Source: Parapontixanthobacter sp963736595
GTDB lineage: Bacteria > Pseudomonadota > Alphaproteobacteria > Sphingomonadales > Sphingomonadaceae
DNA: 64,000 bases
NCBI GenBank assembly: GCA_963736595.1
Contig: CAVTPG010000011.1
Location: forward strand, 310,001-374,000
Direction: 5' to 3'
The notes beneath the pieces are model-generated. The model was not told where the DNA came from and did not search any database. It saw only the letters and a program-made list of their open reading frames with translations. Below are positions 52,666-60,549 of the stretch, piece after piece. Within the stretch, counting starts at the first letter, position 1, and the number at the start of each line of letters is the position of its first letter. Both the position numbers and the translations under genes were made by a program.

Positions 52666-55611
52666 ATGGCATTAACCAAAATATCTGTCCGTGGTGCGCG
52701 CGAGCATAATCTTAAGGGCTTCGACATCGACTTGCCGCGCGACGCGCTGATCGTGATTACCGGGCTTTCGGGATCGGGCAAATCTTCGCTGGCCTTCGAT
52801 ACGATATATGCCGAGGGGCAGCGACGCTATGTCGAGAGCTTGAGCGCCTATGCGCGGCAGTTTCTGGAGATGATGCAAAAGCCCGATGTCGAGCACATTG
52901 ATGGCCTGTCCCCAGCCATTTCCATCGAGCAAAAAACGACCTCGCGCAATCCGCGCTCGACCGTGGCCACCGTTACCGAAATCTACGATTATATGCGGCT
53001 ATTGTGGGCGCGAGTAGGCGTGCCGTATTCGCCGGAAACCGGATTGCCGATCGAGGCGCAAACCGTGTCGACTATGGTCGATCGGGTGATGACGTTGCCA
53101 GACGCGACGAAGCTGTACCTGCTGGCGCCTGTCGTGCGCGCTCGCAAAGGCGAATATCGCCGCGAATTGGCCGAATGGCAGAAAGCGGGCTTCACCCGGG
53201 TGCGCATCGATGGCGAACTTTACCCAATCGAGGAAGCGCCCGCGCTCGATAAGAAATACAAGCACGACATTGAAGTCGTGGTGGACCGGCTGGCCGTCAA
53301 AGAGGGTTTGGAAAGCCGCCTGGCCGACAGTTTTGAACAAGCCTTAAAACTGGCAGGTGGGCTGGCTTACGTCGATCTGGTCGATGCCGTCGTGCCGGGC
53401 CGCGAGAGCAATGCGGGTGATGCCGCCGCACCGGAGCAAAAGCTAAAAGGCGCTGGCTTGCCTGACAACCGGATCGTGTTCTCCGAACGCTTTGCCTGTC
53501 CGGTGTCCGGCTTCACAATCGAGGAGATCGAACCGCGCCTGTTTTCCTTCAACGCGCCACAGGGGGCCTGTTCGACCTGCGACGGATTGGGTGAAAAGCA
53601 GCTATTCGACCCCCAATTGGTTGTACCGAATGAAGAGCTTTCTTTGAAAAAAGGCGCAGTGATGCCCTGGGCTAAATCGAACCCGCCATCACCTTATTAT
53701 ATGCAGGTGCTATCCAGCCTCGCCAAGGCGTATGATTTCGATCTGACCACGCCGTGGAATGAATTGGGCGAGGACAATCAGCAAGTCATATTGAACGGCA
53801 CGAAGGGCAGGGCGGTGCCGCTTACTTTCAAAGACGGGCGCAAACAATATACGGTGAAGAAGGCATTCGAAGGCGTCATCGGCAACCTTAATCGACGGTT
53901 GCGGCAGACCGAAAGCGCGTGGATGCGCGAAGAGCTGGCCAAGTTCCAGACCGCCCAACCTTGCGAAACTTGCGGCGGCGCGCGCCTCAATGACAAAGCA
54001 CGAGCGGTGAAGATCGCCAGCGCCAACGGGCCGACCGATATTAGCGCGCCGACGCGGATGAGCGTATCCGATGCGAAGGCCTGGTTCCTTGCCGTGGAAG
54101 ACAGCCTGACCGATCAGCAAAAGCAGATTGCCAAAGCGATCCTGAAAGAGATCAACGAACGGCTGGGCTTCCTCGACAATGTCGGCCTCGACTATTTGAA
54201 CCTCGACCGGACCAGCGGCACCCTCTCAGGTGGCGAGAGCCAGCGCATTCGCCTTGCCAGTCAGATCGGCAGCGGGCTGTCGGGCGTGCTTTATGTCCTC
54301 GACGAACCCAGCATCGGCCTGCACCAGCGGGACAATGACCGCTTGCTGGAAACCCTGAAACGCCTGCGTGATCTTGGCAATACGGTGATTGTGGTGGAGC
54401 ATGACGAGGACGCCATCAGGCAGGCCGATCACATCGTCGACCTTGGCCCCGGCGCAGGGGTGCGTGGCGGCGAAGTCGTGGCGCAAGGCACGCTGAAACA
54501 GATCCTGCGCAGCCGCAAATCCCTGACCGCAGACTACCTTACCGGACGCCGCGAAATTGCAATCCCGGCCAAACGCCGCAAAGGCAACGGCTACACGCTC
54601 ACCGTTCACGGCGCACGAGCCAACAACCTGGCCAATGTCACCGCCTCCATCCCGCTCGGCACCTTCACCTGCGTCACCGGGGTCAGCGGCAGCGGCAAAT
54701 CCTCCTTCACGATCGACACGCTGTACGCCTCCGCCGCCCGCACCCTCAATGGCGCGCGCATCATCGCGGGCGCACACGACAAGGTTACCGGCCTTGAATA
54801 TTGCGACAAGGTTATCGAGATCGACCAGTCGCCTATCGGCCGCACCCCGCGCTCCAACCCGGCCACCTATACCGGCGCCTTCACCAACATCCGCGACTGG
54901 TTTGCCGGCCTGCCCGAAAGTCTGGCCCGCGGCTACAAACCCGGCCGCTTCTCTTTTAACGTCAAGGGCGGGCGGTGCGAGGCGTGCCAGGGCGACGGCC
55001 TTATCAAGATCGAGATGCACTTCCTCCCCGATGTCTATGTCACGTGCGAGGCGTGTGGCGGCAAGCGCTACAACCGCGAAACGTTGGAAGTGCGCTTCAA
55101 GGGCCACTCCATTGCCGACGTGCTGGACATGACGATCGAGGATGCGGAGAGCTTCTTCAAGGCCGTCCCTCCCATCCGCGACAAGATGGCGATGCTGAAC
55201 GAGGTGGGGCTGGGCTATGTCAAGGTCGGGCAGCAGGCAACGACCCTATCGGGCGGAGAGGCGCAGCGGGTGAAGCTGGCCAAGGAACTGGCCAAGCGCA
55301 GCACCGGGCAGACGCTGTATATCCTCGATGAGCCGACGACCGGCCTGCATTTCGAGGATGTCCGGAAACTGCTCGAAGTGCTGCACCGGCTGGTCGAGCA
55401 AGGCAATTCCGTGGTGGTGATCGAGCATAATCTGGATGTGATCAAGACCGCCGACTGGGTGCTGGATCTGGGGCCGGGCGGCGGCGTGCGCGGGGGTGAA
55501 GTGGTGGCGCAAGGCACACCGGAGCAAGTCGCCAAGGTCGAGCGGTCGTTTACGGGCGCTTACCTCGGCCCGATGCTGGACAAGGCCAAACTGCGCGAAG
55601 CAGCGGAGTAG
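52666..55611 (+). CDS. uvrA: Excinuclease ABC subunit A (intact copy)
   Basis: DNA-damage recognition ATPase of nucleotide excision repair, acting with UvrB. The product is 981 residues. Two ABC modules: Walker A GLSGSGKSSLAFDT (residues 33-46) and GVSGSGKSSFTIDT; signatures SGGESQRIRLAS and SGGEAQRVKLAKELAKRSTG; Walker B VLDEPSIGLHQRD and ILDEPTTGLHFED. The second zinc finger reads CEACQGDGLIKIEMHF and CEACGGKRYNRETLEV. ATG 52666 gives MALTKISVRGAREHNLKG; the TTG frame start at 52630 lies in the promoter. The 3' third is visibly more GC-rich than the 5' part. LexA control is expected. Confidence 0.97.
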   Translation: MALTKISVRGAREHNLKGFDIDLPRDALIVITGLSGSGKSSLAFDTIYAEGQRRYVESLSAYARQFLEMMQKPDVEHIDGLSPAISIEQKTTSRNPRSTVATVTEIYDYMRLLWARVGVPYSPETGLPIEAQTVSTMVDRVMTLPDATKLYLLAPVVRARKGEYRRELAEWQKAGFTRVRIDGELYPIEEAPALDKKYKHDIEVVVDRLAVKEGLESRLADSFEQALKLAGGLAYVDLVDAVVPGRESNAGDAAAPEQKLKGAGLPDNRIVFSERFACPVSGFTIEEIEPRLFSFNAPQGACSTCDGLGEKQLFDPQLVVPNEELSLKKGAVMPWAKSNPPSPYYMQVLSSLAKAYDFDLTTPWNELGEDNQQVILNGTKGRAVPLTFKDGRKQYTVKKAFEGVIGNLNRRLRQTESAWMREELAKFQTAQPCETCGGARLNDKARAVKIASANGPTDISAPTRMSVSDAKAWFLAVEDSLTDQQKQIAKAILKEINERLGFLDNVGLDYLNLDRTSGTLSGGESQRIRLASQIGSGLSGVLYVLDEPSIGLHQRDNDRLLETLKRLRDLGNTVIVVEHDEDAIRQADHIVDLGPGAGVRGGEVVAQGTLKQILRSRKSLTADYLTGRREIAIPAKRRKGNGYTLTVHGARANNLANVTASIPLGTFTCVTGVSGSGKSSFTIDTLYASAARTLNGARIIAGAHDKVTGLEYCDKVIEIDQSPIGRTPRSNPATYTGAFTNIRDWFAGLPESLARGYKPGRFSFNVKGGRCEACQGDGLIKIEMHFLPDVYVTCEACGGKRYNRETLEVRFKGHSIADVLDMTIEDAESFFKAVPPIRDKMAMLNEVGLGYVKVGQQATTLSGGEAQRVKLAKELAKRSTGQTLYILDEPTTGLHFEDVRKLLEVLHRLVEQGNSVVVIEHNLDVIKTADWVLDLGPGGGVRGGEVVAQGTPEQVAKVERSFTGAYLGPMLDKAKLREAAE

Positions 55612-55618
55612 GTTTGTC

Positions 55619-55702
55619 CGTCATTGCGAGCCGCGAAGCGGCGCGGCAATTCAGAGCGTATTGTGGAAGGCTCTGGATTGCCGCGCTCCGCTCGCAATGA
55701 CG
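55619..55702. repeat. Palindromic repeat element after uvrA
   Basis: CGTCATTGCGAG (55619-55630) and its exact inverse CTCGCAATGACG (55691-55702) frame an imperfect stem in which GCGGCAATTCAGAGC faces GCTCTGGATTGCCGC. The total is about 84 bp. The CGTCATTGCGAG arm is of the kind seen as dispersed intergenic palindromes in alphaproteobacteria; copy number cannot be judged from this window, where I see it once. Confidence 0.75.
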
Positions 55703-55704
55703 AG

Positions 55705-55818
55705 GCAGGCGGCGGCGTGCGCGGGGGTGAGATAGTGGCCGAAGGAACACCGGAGCAGGTGGCAAAGGTCGCGGAGAGTTACACTTGCGGGTATTTGAAG
55801 GCTATGCTGGGGAAATAG
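55705..55818 (+). pseudogene. Second uvrA 3' end remnant
   Basis: Encodes GGGVRGGEIVAEGTPEQVAK then VAESYTCGYLKAMLGK and a stop, clearly a second version of the UvrA C-terminus (intact copy: GGGVRGGEVVAQGTPEQVAK, RSFTGAYLGPMLDKAK). It begins in a stretch almost identical to 55483-55500 (GGCGGCGTGCGCGGGGGTGA) right after the palindromic repeat. It is not a duplicate of the adjacent end, since the last 20 residues differ strongly, so it looks like the tail of a different uvrA allele. The 132 bp from here to the methyltransferase holds a spaced direct repeat ACTAGC and nothing else I can name. Confidence 0.8.
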
Positions 55819-55950
55819 CGGGCGGCTGAGCAAACGACAAGCTCAAGGGATACAACGTTCACTCAGTGTGTGCCTTTAAGGTGGAATAGCGAAACTAGCT
55901 TGTTGACGAACTAGCATCCTACGCTCACGCTTTATAAAATCGAGGAAGAT

Positions 55951-56991
55951 ATGAGCAATAAGAACATTCATCCCACTGCTGCGCGCGCGCTCGAATGGGC
56001 GGATCGCGAATTTCCATCTGTAAGCAATTTAGGAAATACACTGAACAACTCAGACATGACGAACGGAAACCTGTTCGATGAGCTTATTCGACCATCAGGC
56101 TTAATGCTACCGATTGATGCAGAAATTAAAGCTCCGCAGGTGCAATATGAGCATCCGAACGGAAAACTCTCCTTGGGAGATTCGATTGAATGGCTGAAAG
56201 GTCTCCCAAATGAGAGCGTAGACCTGATTTTTGCTGATCCGCCGTACAACATTAGGAAGGCAGATTGGGACAAGTTCGAGAGCCATCAGTCGTATATTGA
56301 TTGGTCCTTGCTGTGGATTGAAGAAGCATCGCGCGTTCTGTCCCCAGCCGGCAGTATGTATGTTTGCGGATTTTCTGAAATTCTCGCAGATATTAAACAT
56401 CCTGCGATGCGATTCTTCGCGTCGTGTAAATGGATCGTCTGGCACTATCGCAACAAAGCAAATCTTGGTCAGGACTGGGGTCGGTCTCACGAAAGCTTGA
56501 TCCACTTTAGGCGGTCTAAGAGGCACCGCTTGAATGTCGACGACATTCGGATTCCGTATGGTGCGCACACACTTAAATATCCGTCCCACCCTCAGGCTGA
56601 GACCAGCCAGTACGGAAATGGGGGAAAGCGCAAAGACGTTTGGACGCCAAATACTAATGGGGCGAAACCAAAGGATGTTTTGGAGATTCCGACAACCTGT
56701 AACGGATCAGGCGAGACTACCGCACACCCGACCCAAAAGCCTGAGGAATTGGTTAGGCGCATAGTGCTTGCATCGAGTGAAGAGGGACAAATCGTAGTCG
56801 ATCCTTTCTCTGGTTCTGGAACGACGCTCGTGGTTTCGGAACAGCTTAACCGAAAATGGGCAGGGTGCGACCTCAGTGCTGAATACAATTCATGGGCTGT
56901 AGATAGAATTGAGAACGTGTCTACGCGTTCTCCGTCATACTGGATCGACTACGATAGGAAAAATATGCACCGCCGGGAAAAAATTCGATGA
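55951..56991 (+). CDS. Type II DNA methyltransferase (beta-class amino-MTase)
   Basis: Site-specific adenine-N6 or cytosine-N4 methyltransferase, 346 residues. The catalytic motif IV (VDLIFADPPYNIRKADWD) comes before the AdoMet-binding motif I (VVDPFSGSGTTLVVSEQL), with motif X (TTAHPTQKPEELVRRIV) just ahead of it, the order of the beta class. GAGGA lies about five bases before ATG. The first 60 residues are an extra N-terminal part without clear motifs. Base composition is visibly lower in GC than the flanks. Its stop overlaps the next gene (ATGA), so methyltransferase and endonuclease form one operon. Recognition sequence unknown. Confidence 0.93.
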   Translation: MSNKNIHPTAARALEWADREFPSVSNLGNTLNNSDMTNGNLFDELIRPSGLMLPIDAEIKAPQVQYEHPNGKLSLGDSIEWLKGLPNESVDLIFADPPYNIRKADWDKFESHQSYIDWSLLWIEEASRVLSPAGSMYVCGFSEILADIKHPAMRFFASCKWIVWHYRNKANLGQDWGRSHESLIHFRRSKRHRLNVDDIRIPYGAHTLKYPSHPQAETSQYGNGGKRKDVWTPNTNGAKPKDVLEIPTTCNGSGETTAHPTQKPEELVRRIVLASSEEGQIVVDPFSGSGTTLVVSEQLNRKWAGCDLSAEYNSWAVDRIENVSTRSPSYWIDYDRKNMHRREKIR

Positions 56992-57242
56992 GCTTAACAG
57001 CGCTCGTCGCGTGGGTAGCGGACAAAACTCGTTTCCAATCTCTGGCAAACTACATTGAATTCGCCGAACGGTTTTTAGATTTTAAAGACTCGGGTCTCCA
57101 AGCTGTCATCGTTTCTCAGAATGAAGCTAACTATCGATTTTTTCAATACAAAGAGGACGGCCATTTCAATATTACACGTCCGATTAACAGTGATCTGATT
57201 TATGAGCATGGAGCAACAGAACAAAAACACGCGGATTTTTGA
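56988..57242 (+). CDS. Restriction endonuclease, N-terminal part
   Basis: An 84-residue frame (MSLTALVAWVADKTRFQSLA) overlapping the methyltransferase stop by 4 bp, ending EQKHADF at a T5 run (57236-57240). With one more T the frame would continue HADFLKALGSIRELGDDALA directly into the next frame, so this is read as the first part of the cognate endonuclease. As given, it stops here. Confidence 0.65.
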   Translation: MSLTALVAWVADKTRFQSLANYIEFAERFLDFKDSGLQAVIVSQNEANYRFFQYKEDGHFNITRPINSDLIYEHGATEQKHADF

Positions 57243-57889
57243 AAGCGTTGGGCTCAATCCGAGAGCTGGGAGACGATGCACTAGCTCGTCGTCAAAACCT
57301 TATCGAGGTCATTTATACAGTCCAGCAGTGCATTGGCGCGGCCCTAGACGCATTGCCCGCAGGTGACTCCAACCGCGCTCGTAAGGTTAACGGTGACCTA
57401 TTCGAGCGTTTCATCCAACTTGTAATATGTGAGCTTGGCGTGTCGTGCACCGGTGGAACTGTGCGTGTCCCTGTGAAAGTTGACGAAGCTGTTGCGTTTC
57501 ATATGAACTACCAGCACGACTTACTTATCACCGATACAGATGAGCTGAAAATCATAGGCTCTGTGAAGACTTCGTCCAAAGACCGCATAGACAAGATTTT
57601 CATGGATAAATTTCTTTACTGTAAGCTTACGGAGACTGCTCTGCCACACATCGCGATTTTCCTAAATGATGTTCAACGCAAAAAAACTCGCTACGAGAAC
57701 AAATACGGCATTAGTGCAACTTTTCTTCCAGGGCACTTCAAAGGCTTCACGGTAAAGTTAAATCCACTAGACGGGGTCTATTACTGCGACATCAGACCAA
57801 GTATGCGGACAGAGCCCATACTCAAAGACCATATTAAGACTATCGACTATCTACTCTGTGAAGATCTGTGGGGCTTGCTCGGCGAATAA
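57239..57889 (+). CDS. Restriction endonuclease, catalytic C-terminal part
   Basis: A 216-residue frame starting at TTG 57239 inside the previous stop (TTGA). The segment HDLLITDTDELKIIGSVKTS followed by SKDRIDKIF resembles a PD-(D/E)xK nuclease core in which the middle acidic residue is replaced by Ser (SVK). NGDLFERFIQLVICELGVSC lies before it. The likely full protein is about 300 residues, joined with the preceding frame across the T5 run. The assignment rests on the tight operon with the methyltransferase and on this motif; the precise family is not recognised. The 236 bp after it (57890-58125) has a hairpin with CCCCTT/AAGGGG arms and no gene. Confidence 0.65.
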   Translation: MKALGSIRELGDDALARRQNLIEVIYTVQQCIGAALDALPAGDSNRARKVNGDLFERFIQLVICELGVSCTGGTVRVPVKVDEAVAFHMNYQHDLLITDTDELKIIGSVKTSSKDRIDKIFMDKFLYCKLTETALPHIAIFLNDVQRKKTRYENKYGISATFLPGHFKGFTVKLNPLDGVYYCDIRPSMRTEPILKDHIKTIDYLLCEDLWGLLGE

Positions 57890-58101
57890 CACCACTTCCC
57901 CACACCCCCCATCCATGCCTCGCTACGCGGTTCTCTTAAGCCAGCAGCGAGTCCGCCCATGTCTCTTCAAACCCGCACTATCACCACCAGCTCCCCTTCC
58001 TCCACAAAAAGGGGCGCGGTGATGGTTTTTGTCACATGACTTAACAGCTAAACCCACCTCTATCTCCACTCTTGGCAGGAAGGGAGCGTTAAACAGGCGT
58101 A

Positions 58102-58143
58102 GCTAGTCGAGCATTCCAGCAGTGGCTAGTCGAGCAATTCCAG
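58102..58143. repeat. Short direct repeat of the rlpA 3' end
   Basis: GCTAGTCGAGCATTCCAG (58102-58119) repeats as GCTAGTCGAGCAATTCCAG (58125-58143). The second is the true end of rlpA (last codons and stop); the first lies just beyond the stop. A second copy of a gene's last codons on this side mirrors the uvrA tail remnant on the other side of the restriction-modification genes. Confidence 0.7.
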
Positions 58144-58611
58144 TTCCACCCGTGCATGACCCGATTGCACCATGCCAAGCCGCTCCGCTGCCGCGCGCGA
58201 TAAATCGATGATGCGGCGCTTGGCGAAGGGGCCGCGATCATTGATCCGCACCACAACCGACTTGCCGGTGCGGGCATGGCGCACGCGCACCTTGGTGCCG
58301 AAGGGCAGCGTGCGATGCGCGGCGGTCATGGCGCGCGGATTGAAGCGTTCGCCATTGGCGGTTTTGCGCCCGGCAAAGCGGCGACCATAATAGCTGGCGC
58401 GACCGGCGGAATGGATGGAGGTTTGTTCTTCCGGCGGCTCAAAGCTGTCGAGATCGACCGCCTTGCTCGCCGGATCGGTTTCGGGATCGGGCGCTGCGGG
58501 AAGTTCTTCGAACAGGTCGAAGGCTTCCATAAAAGCGCCGTCGCTATCCTGCGCGGATGCTGGCGCCGACATCATGGCTGCTGCTGCAATAAGTAAAAAG
58601 ACCCGTCGCAT
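58126..58611 (-). CDS. rlpA: RlpA-like septal ring lytic transglycosylase family protein
   Basis: The protein is 161 residues with a signal peptide (MRRVFLLIAAAAMMSAPASA). An acidic linker precedes the double-psi beta-barrel domain: GRASYYGRRFAGRKTANGER, MTAAHRTLPFGTKVRVRHAR and VVRINDRGPFAKRRIIDLSR. Family members bind or cleave denuded glycan strands at the septum. It has no SPOR domain, so it is a short form. The gene stands alone on the minus strand, 74 bp after argG. Confidence 0.9.
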   Translation of the reverse strand: MRRVFLLIAAAAMMSAPASAQDSDGAFMEAFDLFEELPAAPDPETDPASKAVDLDSFEPPEEQTSIHSAGRASYYGRRFAGRKTANGERFNPRAMTAAHRTLPFGTKVRVRHARTGKSVVVRINDRGPFAKRRIIDLSRAAAERLGMVQSGHARVELELLD

Positions 58612-58685
58612 AATGGCGCAAGCCTATACCAGCTATGGTTGCGATTTGCTAAACGCGGGTGGGGCGGCCTGTTGAAAAGCTGCGA

Positions 58686-59915
58686 TCAGTCAGCGCTTTC
58701 CGCCTTGTCCCGACGCGCCAGCAAACGGAGGCGAAGCGCGTTCAGTTTGATGAAGCCTTCCGCGTCCTTTTGATCATAGGCACCAGCGTCATCCTCGAAT
58801 GTGACATGCGCTTCGGAATACAGGCTGTCCGGCGATTTGCGGCCCACCACATCAGCGCGGCCTTTGTACAATTTCAACCGTACCGTGCCGTTCACGCGCT
58901 CTTGCGATAGATCGATCGCCGCTTGCAGCATTTGCCGTTCAGGGCTGAACCACAGGCCGTTATAGATCAGCTCGGCATAGCGGGGCATCAGTTCGTCTTT
59001 CAGGTGGGCTGCGCCGCGATCCAGCGTCAGCTGTTCGATTCCGCGATGCGCCTGCGCGTAAATCTCGCCGCCCGGCGTTTCGTACATTCCGCGCGACTTC
59101 ATGCCGACAAAGCGGTTCTCCACGAGATCGAGCCGTCCGATCCCGTGTTTGCGGCCCAGATCATTCAGCGCGGTGAGCAAGCTTGCCGGCGACATCTCCT
59201 CGCCGTTCAATGCTGTCCCGTCGCCCTGCTGAAAATCAACAGTGATATATTCCGGCGCGTCTGGGGCATCTTCCGGGTTTGTGGTGCGTGAATACACATA
59301 ATCAGGTGTCTCTTCCCAAGGATCCTCAAGCACTTTGCCCTCGGACGAGGTGTGCAACAAATTCGCATCGATGGAAAAAGGGCTTTCGCCGCGCTTGTCT
59401 TTCGGCACGGCAATCTGGTGCTGTTCTGCCCAAGCGATAAGCGCCGAACGGCTGTTCAAGTCCCACTCGCGCCACGGTGCAATGACCTGAATGTCCGGAG
59501 CCAAAGCATAGGCACTCAGTTCGAACCGGATTTGATCGTTGCCTTTTCCAGTCGCGCCGTGGGCAATCGCGTCCGCTCCAGTTTCCCGAGCGATTTCAAC
59601 CAACCGCTTCGATATCAGCGGACGCGCAATCGATGTGCCGAGCAGATAGTCGCCCTCATAACGAGCATTCGCGCGCATCATCGGAAAGATGAAATCACGC
59701 ACGAATTCCTCGCGCAAATCCTCAATGAAAATATGGTCGTCGGGAATGCCCATGGCCCGGGCCTTCTCGCGAGCCGGCTCGATTTCCTCGCCTTGGCCAA
59801 GGTCAGCGGTGAAGGTCACTACTTCGCAGCCGCGCTCGACTTCCAGCCATTTGGCGATGACGCTTGTATCGAGGCCTCCGGAATAAGCGAGGACGACTTT
59901 TTTGATCTCAGACAC
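58686..59915 (-). CDS. argG: Argininosuccinate synthase
   Basis: Joins citrulline and aspartate with ATP in arginine synthesis. GTG 59915 (VSEIKKVVLAYSGGLDTS) has GGAG ten bases upstream and gives 409 residues, the usual length; the frame open to 59990 is not conserved. The PP-loop AYSGGLDTSV is at the N-terminus, HGATGKGNDQIRFE and GRLDLVENRFVGMKSRGMYE in the body. Alone on the minus strand, divergent from the DUF1801 gene. Confidence 0.97.
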   Translation of the reverse strand: MSEIKKVVLAYSGGLDTSVIAKWLEVERGCEVVTFTADLGQGEEIEPAREKARAMGIPDDHIFIEDLREEFVRDFIFPMMRANARYEGDYLLGTSIARPLISKRLVEIARETGADAIAHGATGKGNDQIRFELSAYALAPDIQVIAPWREWDLNSRSALIAWAEQHQIAVPKDKRGESPFSIDANLLHTSSEGKVLEDPWEETPDYVYSRTTNPEDAPDAPEYITVDFQQGDGTALNGEEMSPASLLTALNDLGRKHGIGRLDLVENRFVGMKSRGMYETPGGEIYAQAHRGIEQLTLDRGAAHLKDELMPRYAELIYNGLWFSPERQMLQAAIDLSQERVNGTVRLKLYKGRADVVGRKSPDSLYSEAHVTFEDDAGAYDQKDAEGFIKLNALRLRLLARRDKAESAD

Positions 59916-60083
59916 GTGAAGGGCACTCCATGATGGGCCGGACTTTGCGCCGCGCGTATCAGCGAAGTGGTCGGTAGGCAACGCCGCCACTCACGCGGGA
60001 TCGCTCTCTCGACCTGTCCGCCATTAGCGGCGTAGTTTGATCCGACGATCCGGGATGTGGTATGCAAGGTCGAGGGTGAAGCG

Positions 60084-60536
60084 ATGAATGGCAAAAAAAG
60101 CACGGCAAAGATCGTTCCAGGTCAGGGCGATCCAGACGAGTTTCTAGCTGCAGTCGAGCCAGCAAAAAAGCGCGAAGACGCGCAAACTCTCGATCGATTA
60201 TTTAGGCGTGTAACCGGAGAGGCGCCCAAACTGTGGGGAGCATCGATCGTCGGTTATGGCGCGTATTTCACTACCTATGCCAGCGGTCGCAAAGTCCATT
60301 GGTTACGCAGCGGGTTTAGTCCACGCAAGGCCCGCCACTCGCTTTATCTGATGGGCGGTTATTGCGACGACAAAGCGGCCAGAATTCGCGCAGAGCAGCT
60401 ATCGCGTTTGGGCAAACATAAAACCGGCAAAAGCTGTCTTTACATCAATAAACTGGGCGACGTGGACCTGGATGTGCTGAAGGACATTATCGCTGAGGAC
60501 TGGAAAGCGATGCTGCGACTTTATCCAGCCACCTGA
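60084..60536 (+). CDS. DUF1801 domain protein
   Basis: The protein is 150 residues, cytoplasmic. The segments PDEFLAAVEPAKKREDAQTL, PKLWGASIVGYGAYFTTYAS and LSRLGKHKTGKSCLYINKLG match the DUF1801 pattern, a small alpha/beta fold of unknown function. ATG 60084 is chosen over GTG 60057 because GAGGGTG precedes it. It is convergent with the oxidoreductase gene (13 bp gap). Confidence 0.85.
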   Translation: MNGKKSTAKIVPGQGDPDEFLAAVEPAKKREDAQTLDRLFRRVTGEAPKLWGASIVGYGAYFTTYASGRKVHWLRSGFSPRKARHSLYLMGGYCDDKAARIRAEQLSRLGKHKTGKSCLYINKLGDVDLDVLKDIIAEDWKAMLRLYPAT

Positions 60537-60549
60537 CAATATACGACGC

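Larger units (their letters stand above)
48365..54912. repeat. Tandem duplication, unit B (about 6.55 kb)
   Basis: Second unit. At the internal junction (48359-48372, GGCCTGGCCGAACA) the uvrA sequence GGCCTGCCCGAAAG meets the M3 sequence GGGCTGGCCGAACA; the shared CTG and nearby matches are what an illegitimate, short-homology exchange leaves. At the right end unit B runs on into the rest of uvrA, which makes this uvrA the intact copy. Confidence 0.95.

Noticed and set aside
41811..54912. Composite transposon or phage as cause of the duplication
   Set aside because: No transposase, integrase, terminal inverted repeats or target-site duplication are visible; the lysozyme has its own export or membrane segment and no phage neighbours.
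54226..55107. 293-codon frame opposite uvrA
   Set aside because: It is Gly/Ala/Asp-rich antisense of uvrA, and the similar frame opposite copy A only reflects the duplication.
57225..57245. Programmed -1 frameshift at the T5 run of the endonuclease
   Set aside because: The sequence G-GAT-TTT-TGA is not a canonical X-XXY-YYZ slippery heptamer in frame and no downstream structure was found; indel or miscall is simpler.
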